A stretch of DNA of 30,195 nucleotides from a virus. Shown in pieces: positions 14,369-20,485 of this stretch. The position numbers and the translations under genes are program-made. The number at the start of each line of letters is the position of its first letter. Position 1 is the first letter of the stretch. The notes under the pieces were generated by a model. It was not told where the DNA came from, did not search any database, and saw only the letters and a program-made list of their open reading frames with translations. The stretch covers positions 1 to 30,195 of IMG/VR virus record IMGVR_UViG_3300037294_000016. One strand, given 5' to 3'.

Positions 14369-14692
14369 ATGAAAACCACCGTAACCTTACATGACTTTCA
14401 ATCGGCCTTTAAATCACTACGCCCTCATAGTTTTAGTTATGAGGGACTAGAGGTGTTGTTCAACTACTTTGAGGACTATGAACTAGGGACAGGCGAAGAG
14501 CTAGAGCTTGATGTTATAGGTATTTGTTGCGAGTACACAGAGGATACAACCACCAGCATAGCCAACGCTTACGGCATAGACATCGTAGGCTTAGACGACG
14601 ACGAAGCATCCCAAGAGGTGTTCGAGTTCCTAGAGGTGCACACAACGCTAGTTGGTGAGGTGGCTAACGGCTTTGTTTATCTATCATTCTAA
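14369..14692 (+). CDS. Conserved early hypothetical protein
   Basis: 107 aa, acidic, starting MKTTVTLHDFQSAFKSLRPH, with SYEGLEVLFNYFEDYELGTG at about 23-42, ELDVIGICCEYTE, and a hydrophobic end, NGFVYLSF. I recognise the SYEGLEVLFNYFEDYE pattern from unnamed proteins of many podovirus-type and other phages, but know of no function. An AGAGG site precedes the ATG 10 bases after the Gp88-like stop. A structured repeat follows directly at 14695. It may act in host takeover given its place in the early block. Confidence 0.65.
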   Translation: MKTTVTLHDFQSAFKSLRPHSFSYEGLEVLFNYFEDYELGTGEELELDVIGICCEYTEDTTTSIANAYGIDIVGLDDDEASQEVFEFLEVHTTLVGEVANGFVYLSF

Positions 14693-14694
14693 AA

Positions 14695-14742
14695 AACATC
14701 AATGCAAGCTCGTTTAAGCGGGTTTGCGTGGGCGTTTTTGCC
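14695..14742 (+). ncRNA. Duplicated two-hairpin element, copy 1 (terminator or cis RNA)
   Basis: Stem 1 is GCAAGCTCG (14704-14712) with CGGGTTTGC (14719-14727), including two G.U pairs. Stem 2 is GGC-GTTTTT-GCC just after it. A second copy at 15058-15105 keeps both stems with pair-preserving changes. It may be a terminator, attenuator or RNA-processing site between early genes. Confidence 0.55.
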
Positions 14743-14758
14743 TTTATTAGGGGTTATC

Positions 14759-14863
14759 ATGAAAACACTATTACATTGGGTGACAAATGCTTGCGCCTAT
14801 ATTTTAATGCTTGGCTTGGGCGTTATGCTCTTGGCCATGTACTTTGACGTGTGGGCACAATAA
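14759..14863 (+). CDS. 34-aa single-span membrane peptide
   Basis: Starts MKTLLHWVTNACAYILMLGL and continues GVMLLAMYFDVWAQ. Residues 12-28 form one membrane segment. It begins about 16 bases after the first two-hairpin element and has GGGGTT before the ATG. Its TAA overlaps the next ATG (TAATG). No function is known; small early membrane peptides in phages often inhibit or modify host membrane proteins. Confidence 0.5.
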   Translation: MKTLLHWVTNACAYILMLGLGVMLLAMYFDVWAQ

Positions 14864-15057
14864 TGACTATACAAACCGCATACATCAAAACAAACGACCT
14901 ATATTTTAGAGTTTATTACACACGCGAGGAAAGCGACGAATGTGAAATATATATTGATATTCAGTCTATACATTTAGACAGCACGGGTGACCTATACGAC
15001 GTGCTCTCAGAGCATGTTAAGACATCAATTCAAGACCAACTGCACTACTTAGACTAG
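14863..15057 (+). CDS. Small acidic hypothetical protein
   Basis: 64 aa from the ATG at 14863, which overlaps the preceding TAA; a GTG 12 bases upstream is possible. Sequence MTIQTAYIKTNDLYFRVYYT, then ECEIYIDIQSIHLDSTGDLY and a helical end, VLSEHVKTSIQDQLHYLD. The alternating pattern YFRVYYTREESDECEIYIDI suggests a small beta-sheet with a C-terminal helix. No family is recognised. It ends one base before the second two-hairpin element. Confidence 0.5.
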   Translation: MTIQTAYIKTNDLYFRVYYTREESDECEIYIDIQSIHLDSTGDLYDVLSEHVKTSIQDQLHYLD

Positions 15058-15105
15058 AACATCAATGCAAGCCCTTAGAGCGGGTTTGCGTGGGTGCTTT
15101 TACCC
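15058..15105 (+). ncRNA. Duplicated two-hairpin element, copy 2 (terminator or cis RNA)
   Basis: Stem 1 is GCAAGCCC (15067-15074) with GGGTTTGC (15082-15089); stem 2 is GGGT-GCTTTT-ACCC. Relative to copy 1, a T.G pair becomes C-G in stem 1 and C-G becomes T-A in stem 2, so the pairing is kept. It shares AACATCAATGCAAGC at its 5' end with copy 1. Confidence 0.55.
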
Positions 15106-15123
15106 GACAATGAGATTATTACA

Positions 15124-15315
15124 ATGAAGACTATCACATATAAACAATTCCTAGTTGTGCAACATGTAAACAGCGTGGCACTAGTCAATCCATACACTGA
15201 AACCACGAGGCCAGTTAAGAGTGTACAAGCTGCTAAGTGGCGTATCACTAGGGCTATCACATTGCAAGCGCGTATGCACCACGTAGCGGCCTTGGTGCGT
15301 GGGTTAACGACATGA
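15124..15315 (+). CDS. Small basic hypothetical protein
   Basis: 63 aa from the ATG at 15124. Sequence MKTITYKQFLVVQHVNSVAL, then TTRPVKSVQAAKWRITRAIT and ARMHHVAALVRGLTT; it is basic and looks helical in its second half. The upstream in-frame start lies inside the RNA hairpin element and is less likely. Its TGA overlaps the next ATG. No family is recognised. Confidence 0.45.
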   Translation: MKTITYKQFLVVQHVNSVALVNPYTETTRPVKSVQAAKWRITRAITLQARMHHVAALVRGLTT

Positions 15316-15509
15316 GCGAGCATGTAAAAACGATAGCGTATTGGGGTGTATGGTATAATGTAACATATGAGTTATCGCCGGACAGTTTAAGCGCATACAT
15401 TGTTAGCGTATACATACGTGATAGTGTCGATATATATAAAGCGTTATCGCCAGAAGCCTTGGCGTGGTTTAAAAATGACATATTAGAAAAAAGGTGTATA
15501 TATGCTTGA
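15312..15509 (+). CDS. Small hypothetical protein
   Basis: 65 aa, MSEHVKTIAYWGVWYNVTYE with a beta-like middle, AYIVSVYIRDSVDIYKALSP, and a helical end. It overlaps the preceding gene by 4 bases and the next by 8, which supports translation in a coupled chain. The layout (a sheet of aromatic/basic strands plus helix) is like the 64-aa protein at 14863, so the two may be distant relatives; this is a guess. A TG-N-TATAAT extended -10-like site is present at 15351-15359. Confidence 0.45.
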   Translation: MSEHVKTIAYWGVWYNVTYELSPDSLSAYIVSVYIRDSVDIYKALSPEALAWFKNDILEKRCIYA

Positions 15510-15750
15510 TGAATTATTGTTAGCCAGTGCAGGCCGGTTTGTGTCGGTAACATTTACGAAACGTGATGGGTCGCTGCGGGTTATGAATGGCAGGCTGGGC
15601 GTTACAAAGTATCTTAAGGGGGGTGTAAGCACTTTAAACCCTGATACGTATATAACCCTATACGATACCGTTTCAAAGGGCTATAGGGCCGTTAACAGGG
15701 CCACGATACAATCAGTAACATTGGGAGGGGTCACACATGTCGCAGTATGA
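15502..15750 (+). CDS. Small SH3-like beta-barrel protein
   Basis: 82 aa. RFVSVTFTKRDGSLRVMNGR at about 12-31, VTKYLKGG, then DTYITLYDTVSKGYRAVNRA and TIQSV. This resembles a small SH3-like beta-barrel family found among unnamed phage proteins, where a strand-turn-strand with KKDGSLR is followed by a GRLGVxKYLKGG step. Such proteins may bind DNA or proteins. It overlaps the genes on both sides. Family resemblance is from memory of the pattern and is moderately sure. Confidence 0.55.
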   Translation: MLDELLLASAGRFVSVTFTKRDGSLRVMNGRLGVTKYLKGGVSTLNPDTYITLYDTVSKGYRAVNRATIQSVTLGGVTHVAV

Positions 15751-16063
15751 TGATTGGGACTATGAGCAGCTGGGTTTAAAGTTTAATATGAGTGTAGAGG
15801 GTCTATATACATGGTCACGCTCTTTTGAACCAGCTTACATCATTGCAGTAGCTACTAATGAGGACGAACAGACCGAACTGCTATACACTGATGGGGATGA
15901 TGGTATGATGTTATTGAGTGAATCATGCCAAGAGTTTGACAATGGTGTTAACATATCTATAAATGGAAATCATTGTTGTTTAGACCTTAATACTATCAAT
16001 AAGATGTTAACTAATTTAAACAAAGCTATAAAGGCGAATCAGTATGTATCAGATATTGACTAA
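15737..16063 (+). CDS. Acidic hypothetical protein
   Basis: 108 aa, MSQYDDWDYEQLGLKFNMSV and a Trp/Tyr-rich start, then ELLYTDGDDGMMLLSE and a Leu/Asn-rich helical end, NTINKMLTNLNKAIKANQ. A GGGAGGGG site lies 8-14 bases before the ATG. It overlaps its neighbours on both sides. No family is recognised. From about here to 16.6 kb the bases become AT-richer than in the Gp88 region. Confidence 0.45.
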   Translation: MSQYDDWDYEQLGLKFNMSVEGLYTWSRSFEPAYIIAVATNEDEQTELLYTDGDDGMMLLSESCQEFDNGVNISINGNHCCLDLNTINKMLTNLNKAIKANQYVSDID

Positions 16064-16184
16064 GTGGACTAATGTAATTGTATTTCAAACTACAGAAAGG
16101 CTAATTGCAATTGACTGGCTTGAAGTAAATAACAATGACCCAGAAGTATTTAAATTGGTTAAAGTAAAGGTAAAGGGTATATAA
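16044..16184 (+). CDS. 46-aa hypothetical peptide
   Basis: MYQILTKWTNVIVFQTTERL, IAIDWLEVNNNDPEVFKLVK, and a basic end VKVKGI. It overlaps the 108-aa gene by 20 bases and its TAA overlaps the next ATG, so it fits the coupled chain; there is no strong ribosome binding site. The function is unknown and it is only moderately likely to be made. Confidence 0.35.
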   Translation: MYQILTKWTNVIVFQTTERLIAIDWLEVNNNDPEVFKLVKVKVKGI

Positions 16185-16249
16185 TGATTAATAAAATAAT
16201 GTCTAGTATTAATGCAGTAATTACAACATTGAAATGGGTGTTTAAATGA
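16184..16249 (+). CDS. 21-aa micro-ORF
   Basis: MINKIMSSINAVITTLKWVF followed by K: short, amphipathic, possibly membrane-active. It is joined to its neighbours by TAATG at the start and ATGA at the end. It may serve only to carry ribosomes to the zinc-finger gene. Support is positional. Confidence 0.3.
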   Translation: MINKIMSSINAVITTLKWVFK

Positions 16250-16473
16250 GTAGATGTACTTGCTGTAATGTAATATTAACACCCTACGAATTAGCGGTGC
16301 GTAGTGTAGCTACTAATGACTACATGGACGTATGCTTAAAGTGTTATAGTTTTATGGATGATGTAGAAGTTATTACTAAGGGGGATATAACACACGAAGT
16401 TGGCATGGATTTTGCTATCATAGACTATATAGACTATGACGACTACAATGCCTATGAATACTACAACAGCTAA
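16246..16473 (+). CDS. Small zinc-finger protein
   Basis: 75 aa. CTCCNVIL at residues 4-11 and VCLKCYSF at about 29-36 form a two-pair Cys zinc ribbon, and the C-terminus is very acidic and Tyr-rich (IIDYIDYDDYNAYEYYNS). The N-terminal part resembles short zinc-ribbon proteins seen in many phage early regions, with no known function. The acidic Tyr-rich tail could mimic DNA, but this is only a thought. It overlaps the micro-ORF by 4 bases and ends just before the hairpin at 16477. Confidence 0.55.
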   Translation: MSRCTCCNVILTPYELAVRSVATNDYMDVCLKCYSFMDDVEVITKGDITHEVGMDFAIIDYIDYDDYNAYEYYNS

Positions 16474-16476
16474 TTA

Positions 16477-16523
16477 GGGTTGCTTATAATCTATTAATAT
16501 TATTCTAAGCAACCCCTATATAG
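16477..16523 (+). repeat. Perfect 10-bp inverted repeat made of the GGTTGCTTAG element
   Basis: GGGTTGCTTA (16477-16486) is the exact complement of TAAGCAACCC (16506-16515), spaced by 19 AT-rich bases that contain TATAAT. CTATATAG follows at 16516-16523. There is no U-run, so a plain terminator is unlikely; it pairs the same two motifs that fill the control region. Confidence 0.75.
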
Positions 16524-16553
16524 GCTAATTAATTAAATAAAGGATATAAATAA

Positions 16554-16736
16554 ATGACTAATAAAGACTATGACGAATATATACATTACGCCACATTAAG
16601 TGATGCATATGAGTTAATTGGTTCAATTGGTATGAATGATTTTCTAAGCAACCTATTTATAGAAAAGAAAGGTAGAGCGTTAACGATTGCCGAGATAGAG
16701 GCAATGGAAGTGTTACACGAGGGCTGGACGTTATGA
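16554..16736 (+). CDS. 60-aa hypothetical protein before primase
   Basis: MTNKDYDEYIHYATLSDAYE, then a Leu/Phe stretch NDFLSNLFIEKKGRALTIAE. It has AAAGGA upstream of the ATG and overlaps the primase start by 4 bases. Its codons for FLSNL contain another GGTTGCTTAG-type copy (TTTCTAAGCAACCT at 16641-16654). No family is recognised. Confidence 0.5.
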   Translation: MTNKDYDEYIHYATLSDAYELIGSIGMNDFLSNLFIEKKGRALTIAEIEAMEVLHEGWTL

Positions 16737-18325
16737 CTTATGAGGCGACACACAAACAATGTACTGACTGCGAATCATCGAAAGGGTTAACTGTTAATTT
16801 AGATGGGTCGACTAAGTGCTTTTCATGCGGTAAGTATACAAGGCTCGCTACGGGTTCAGAGGTCACTACCCTACCTATGCCATCACCTAAGCCCATCAAA
16901 GGCGTTACACAGCGTTCTGATGCGTTTGTAGGGGGTTTTAAGGATAGACGGATAACCTTTGCGACAGCCACCAAGTATAATGTTACTCAAACGGATGACT
17001 TGACTATATTTCCTTATTACAACAAGGCCGGTAACATTCAAGGTCAGAAGGTTCGTAATGTAGAAAAGAAGATGTGGTTCGAAGGGGATAAACAGAAGAC
17101 ATTGTTATTCGGTCAACAGTTATTTACAAAGGGCGGTAAATATGTAACTATTACTGAAGGTGAATATGATGCATTAGCGGCATATCAAATGTTAGGTAAT
17201 TATCCCGTTGTTAGTATTCGCACTGGAGCAGGTAGCGCACTGGGGGATTGCAAAGAGCAGTTCGAATGGCTTGATTCGTTTGATTGTATTGTTATATCTT
17301 TTGATGGAGACGAAGCTGGATTGAAGGCATCGGCAGAGGTGGCTGAGTTATTCGGAAATAAAGCACGTGTAATTAAGAATTCAGTTGATTATAAAGATGC
17401 ATGTGATTACTTAACAGATAGACATGAGGTAGATTATGTAAAGGCATGGTGGTCGGCAGAACAATATAAGCCTGAAGGTATTGTTACAATGGCGGACATT
17501 CGCGACCGCCTACTGATGCCTCCTGTAGCAGGTGTGCCGTGGTGCTTTCCTACATTGACTGAGTTGACCTATGGGCGGCGTAAAGGTGAGTTGTTCGGCT
17601 TTGGTGCAGGTGTCGGTGTAGGTAAGACTGATATCTTTACACAGCAAATAGCATACGATATTGATACGCTAGGGTTGAAGGTAGGTGTTATCTATTTAGA
17701 GCAGAACGTGGTTGAAACCGCGCAACGTGTGATGGGTAAGCTGGACAAGAAGCTATATCACATACCTGATGGCGAATGGACTAGAGATCAGTATGTTAAA
17801 TCGATTGATAGGCTGGAGAACCGTGACCAGCTCTACATGATGGAGCACTTTGGCACGATGGATTGGAAGACCATCAAGGGCATCATCAAATACTTTAACA
17901 AAGCATATGACATTGAGCATATCTATTTAGACCACTTGACGGCCTTATCAGCGAACGAACAAGACGAGCGTAGGGCACTAGACGGTATCATGGCGGACAT
18001 GGCAGGGTTGGCGCAGGAGCTGGGTGTTATCATTCACTTCATTAGTCACTTAACCACGCCTGATGGTAAACCTCACGAAGAAGGGGGTCGGGTAATGGAG
18101 AAGCACTTCACGGGTAGTAGGTCGATTGCACGTTGGAGTCACTACATGTTTGGATTGGAGCGTAACAAGCAGGAGGAAGACCCTATAAAGAGGCAGACAA
18201 CAACGTTCAGGGTGCTTAAAGATAGGTTTACAGGGCGTGCGACAGGTATGAAATTTGGCTTGCTATATGACCAGAAGAATGGTATACTGAGTGAAACAAC
18301 ATTGTTATCGGATGAACCATTATGA
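16733..18325 (+). CDS. DNA primase-helicase (T7 gp4-like)
   Basis: 530 aa. The N-terminal zinc ribbon has C10, C13, C29 and C32 (CTDC and CFSC), used to read priming sites. A TOPRIM primase core follows with EGEYDALA at about 142 and SFDGDEAG at about 190. The C-terminal RecA-type helicase has Walker A GVGVGKT near 293, VGVIYLEQN, and HIYLDHLTAL as the Walker B region, then HFTGSRSIARWSH. The two activities in one chain match T7 gp4, which unwinds DNA 5' to 3' and makes primers at the fork with the gp5-like polymerase encoded downstream. It is slightly shorter than T7 gp4 but complete. Confidence 0.95.
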   Translation: MTYEATHKQCTDCESSKGLTVNLDGSTKCFSCGKYTRLATGSEVTTLPMPSPKPIKGVTQRSDAFVGGFKDRRITFATATKYNVTQTDDLTIFPYYNKAGNIQGQKVRNVEKKMWFEGDKQKTLLFGQQLFTKGGKYVTITEGEYDALAAYQMLGNYPVVSIRTGAGSALGDCKEQFEWLDSFDCIVISFDGDEAGLKASAEVAELFGNKARVIKNSVDYKDACDYLTDRHEVDYVKAWWSAEQYKPEGIVTMADIRDRLLMPPVAGVPWCFPTLTELTYGRRKGELFGFGAGVGVGKTDIFTQQIAYDIDTLGLKVGVIYLEQNVVETAQRVMGKLDKKLYHIPDGEWTRDQYVKSIDRLENRDQLYMMEHFGTMDWKTIKGIIKYFNKAYDIEHIYLDHLTALSANEQDERRALDGIMADMAGLAQELGVIIHFISHLTTPDGKPHEEGGRVMEKHFTGSRSIARWSHYMFGLERNKQEEDPIKRQTTTFRVLKDRFTGRATGMKFGLLYDQKNGILSETTLLSDEPL

Positions 18326-18465
18326 AATTAGAAAAGTATGGCTATTGCTCGAAGACTGGTAAATGCTTAAACCCTTTTGGTGCTCGCCCCTTGTGGGTTA
18401 TCAATAGGGCTAGGCAAATCAGGATGGGTTTGTTAATTGAGTGCACAGAGGAGGCTTTATTTTGA
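18322..18465 (+). CDS. 47-aa hypothetical protein after primase-helicase
   Basis: MKLEKYGYCSKTGKCLNPFG, then ARPLWVINRARQIRMGLLIE and CTEEALF. Four Cys residues (two near the start, CSKTGKC) are possible ligands. Its ATG overlaps the primase stop and its TGA overlaps the next start. No family is recognised; positional coupling is the main support. Confidence 0.45.
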   Translation: MKLEKYGYCSKTGKCLNPFGARPLWVINRARQIRMGLLIECTEEALF

Positions 18466-18626
18466 CACGAGAAGAGATGATGGCAGACGACACGCAGTAC
18501 TGCTGTTACTGCGGACAAGAGAAGGTGAAGTTCCACTGTTGCGGTGAGAACCACTTTCAAACCTTTGCTCAAATGGACAAAGAAGACCAAGCTGAGTTTT
18601 ACCAAGATGAGGAGAAGAACACATGA
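18462..18626 (+). CDS. Small Cys-rich protein (TTG start)
   Basis: 54 aa. I place the start at TTG 18462 because AGAGGAGG lies 7 bases before it and it overlaps the preceding stop; ATG at 18477 is the alternative. CCYCGQEKVKFHCCGENHF has two Cys pairs plus His, like a small zinc finger. The end is acidic and helical (QMDKEDQAEFYQDEEKNT). No further function is seen. Confidence 0.5.
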   Translation: MTREEMMADDTQYCCYCGQEKVKFHCCGENHFQTFAQMDKEDQAEFYQDEEKNT

Positions 18627-18913
18627 GCATAGAAAAAGTTATTGCAATGGCGCAGGAGGCTGGTGCATTTTGTAGGGGGCGGAGCGGCCTGTTGTTGCGG
18701 GAGCAATATTTCGAACACTTTGCCGAACTCGTCAGGAGCGACTACAGCAACAAGCACTCCGAGTTTTGGCTCAAGCAGATTGACAAGGCCGTAAAAGCAG
18801 AGCGTGAAGCGTGTGCAAAGGTGTGTGATGAGCTGGATAAGCAACGCTGGAAAGAATACAGCGAACATCACACCGATTATGGCGACAATATAAGAGCGAG
18901 GAATAACACATGA
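18623..18913 (+). CDS. Hypothetical protein with phage-typical helical module
   Basis: 96 aa, starting MSIEKVIAMAQEAGAFCRGR. The middle has LLREQYFEHFAELVRSDY, then EREACAKVCDELDK at about 60-73 and an IRARN end. This Arg/Glu/Cys helical segment (AEREACAKVCDEL) is a common ending of small phage proteins of unknown role. It overlaps neighbours by 4 bases at both ends. Confidence 0.55.
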   Translation: MSIEKVIAMAQEAGAFCRGRSGLLLREQYFEHFAELVRSDYSNKHSEFWLKQIDKAVKAEREACAKVCDELDKQRWKEYSEHHTDYGDNIRARNNT

Positions 18914-19116
18914 GTAGCGACCCTGTTTCCGTCAAAGATATACACGAAGGTGCACCGCCGGAAACACAGAAACCTTGGGTGGGGTTAACCGAGGAGGAGG
19001 TGGAACAGATTGTTGATGGAAACACGCATAACGCTGAAGGCTACCAATTCTGGTGTAGCGGTAAGGGTGTTGCTGAGGGAGTTGAAGCTAAATTAAAGGA
19101 GAAGAATTATGGCTAA
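18910..19116 (+). CDS. Small acidic hypothetical protein
   Basis: 68 aa. The KPWVGLTEEEVEQIVDG segment (about 21-37) is common in short phage proteins whose function is unknown. The rest is Glu/Lys-rich and helical (VAEGVEAKLKEKNYG). It starts at an ATGA overlap and ends within the start of the next gene, which is preceded by AAAGGAGAAG inside this one. Confidence 0.5.
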   Translation: MSSDPVSVKDIHEGAPPETQKPWVGLTEEEVEQIVDGNTHNAEGYQFWCSGKGVAEGVEAKLKEKNYG

Positions 19117-19309
19117 AGTAGTATTGTTACCTAGTGCTGTAGAAAAGATTAACGAGGTTGTAGAACTAAACAACATCGTCACTTCAATAACCATTGAATG
19201 TGATAGCAGCTCAGGTATCGGGTCTATCATAACAATGAGTTGGCTGACAGTATACAATGGTCTTTGTACTACGATGACTGTCAATGTTGCTGATGAAAGT
19301 GAGTGGTGA
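19109..19309 (+). CDS. Small hypothetical protein
   Basis: 66 aa, MAKVVLLPSAVEKINEVVEL, then TSITIECDSSSGIGSIITMS and VYNGLCTTMTVNVADESEW; probably a helix followed by a small sheet. A good AAAGGAG site lies upstream of the ATG. No family is recognised. Confidence 0.5.
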   Translation: MAKVVLLPSAVEKINEVVELNNIVTSITIECDSSSGIGSIITMSWLTVYNGLCTTMTVNVADESEW

Positions 19310-19313
19310 GGTG

Positions 19314-19553
19314 ATGGACTATGAAGAGATAGGCGCTGAGATGCGTAATGAAAAGAATGCTTTAATACTGCAAGGGCTTGTTAAAGAACTCTTTGATAAG
19401 TATTTAAACAGAGTGGAAGAGAGCGATAGCGGTACTGAGTTCAGCCCAATTACACTTAGCTGTTGTAGGGTTATGATGTTAGAGCCGTTGAATGATTTAT
19501 TAACAAGGATGGCAAAGCTATCTGGTGCAAAAGAGAAGGTAACTTATGAATGA
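19314..19553 (+). CDS. Helical hypothetical protein
   Basis: 79 aa from the ATG at 19314, preferred because GAGGTG lies just upstream and it begins after the preceding stop. MDYEEIGAEMRNEKNALILQ and LVKELFDKYLNRVEE are helical; CCRVMMLEPLNDLLTRM follows. Its stop overlaps the next start by 8 bases. No family is recognised. Confidence 0.5.
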   Translation: MDYEEIGAEMRNEKNALILQGLVKELFDKYLNRVEESDSGTEFSPITLSCCRVMMLEPLNDLLTRMAKLSGAKEKVTYE

Positions 19554-19893
19554 TGAAGGAACGGGTAACGTAACCCTATTACGTGATAATGTGGATGGCA
19601 GTGCTGTCTACCAGTTTGACTTTCCACCAGAGGCAGTAGTAGCCTTGACGCGGTTAGGTATACTCACTGCAATAAAAGCAGGTATTAGTGAAGCTAAGTA
19701 TCTAGCGCCTGATTATGAAGCTGACCTAGAGTTCACAGAGGAGATTAAAGACTTGGCCGAAGAGGCTGGGTTTTGTATGTGGCGGGATGAAAGTTATAAG
19801 CCGGAGGGTGAGGTGGTAGACTGGGCTTGTAAGTATGACAAAGAGTTAATTAAATTCTATCATTTGGTTAAAGCGATGTACGAACATGAGTGA
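19546..19893 (+). CDS. Conserved hypothetical protein
   Basis: 115 aa. VYQFDFPPEAVVALTRLGIL at about 21-40 followed by TAIKAGISEA resembles a module of short phage proteins with an N-terminal strand and a helix. The C-terminal half is acidic and Trp/Tyr-containing (CMWRDESYKPEGEVVDWACK). AAGG occurs upstream of the ATG. The function is unknown. Confidence 0.5.
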   Translation: MNDEGTGNVTLLRDNVDGSAVYQFDFPPEAVVALTRLGILTAIKAGISEAKYLAPDYEADLEFTEEIKDLAEEAGFCMWRDESYKPEGEVVDWACKYDKELIKFYHLVKAMYEHE

Positions 19894-20035
19894 TAACACA
19901 CGATATCCGCCGCTAACACAGCTAGAGAGGGCGTTGTTAGCTGACAAGATATTCGACATACGGATAGATGAAGAGGAACGCAAGCGAGAGTTAGCAGAGC
20001 ATGAACTTAAAATGAAGGAGATGTGGAACAGATGA
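19886..20035 (+). CDS. 49-aa charged helical peptide
   Basis: MSDNTRYPPLTQLERALLAD, then KIFDIRIDEEERKRELAEHE and LKMKEMWNR: nearly all helix-forming with strong charge, coiled-coil-like after residue 25. It overlaps the previous gene by 8 bases and the next by 4. The function is unknown. Confidence 0.45.
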   Translation: MSDNTRYPPLTQLERALLADKIFDIRIDEEERKRELAEHELKMKEMWNR

Positions 20036-20295
20036 ACGACATACAAGAAACATTAGATACACGCGGTAAGCGCTATGGTGAGTATAAAGAGGTGGCAGAA
20101 ACATCACAATTGTTAAAGAATGTGTTGCGTACAGCACCAAGCTGGGTTATAATGGAGCCGTACATGCAAGAGAGTTTAGATTTAATCTGTAACAAACTAG
20201 CACGTATAGCGAACGGCGACCCCTTCTATGCTGACAGTTGGCATGATGTTGGTGGGTACGCTAAACTAGTGGAGATTGAACTTGAGAATTTATAA
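20032..20295 (+). CDS. Conserved phage protein (DUF6378-like)
   Basis: 87 aa from the ATG at 20032, in an ATGA overlap. The pattern ETLDTRGKRYGEYKEVAE at about 5-22, TAPSWVIMEPYMQESLDLIC, NKLARIANGDPFYADSWHDV and GGYAKLVEIEL matches a small helical family common in phages and prophages, which I believe is filed as DUF6378. The NGDPxYxDSWHDxxGYAKL ending is distinctive. Its biochemical role is not known. It lies three genes before DNA polymerase's start region and could act in nucleotide or replication control. Confidence 0.6.
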   Translation: MNDIQETLDTRGKRYGEYKEVAETSQLLKNVLRTAPSWVIMEPYMQESLDLICNKLARIANGDPFYADSWHDVGGYAKLVEIELENL

Positions 20296-20483
20296 TGATT
20301 AATTATTTTGAACATGTTACCTTCACAGATAACGGTTATGATAGAATTGCTCTTGTATATTATGATAAAAACATACCAATACATCAGAAAATACCTGTTA
20401 AACAGAAGTTTGTTTCTGGTGGGTTTTTAGCAAAGGACGGTACAACATACCAACCAATTGAAACTAAACCTGAAAAGGAGTAA
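20295..20483 (+). CDS. 62-aa hypothetical protein before DNA polymerase
   Basis: MINYFEHVTFTDNGYDRIAL, VYYDKNIPIHQKIPVKQKFV, then a Gly/Lys-rich end. Probably a small beta protein. Its ATG uses the last base of the preceding TAA, and the ribosome binding site for DNA polymerase lies in its final codons. No family is recognised. Confidence 0.5.
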   Translation: MINYFEHVTFTDNGYDRIALVYYDKNIPIHQKIPVKQKFVSGGFLAKDGTTYQPIETKPEKE

Positions 20484-20485
20484 AC

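Noticed and set aside
20125-20153. Promoter TTGCGT-17-TATAAT ahead of DNA polymerase
   Set aside because: Only the -10 is good and it lacks the shared AAAGTGTGG block; chance in AT-rich coding DNA is likely, so not listed as a feature.
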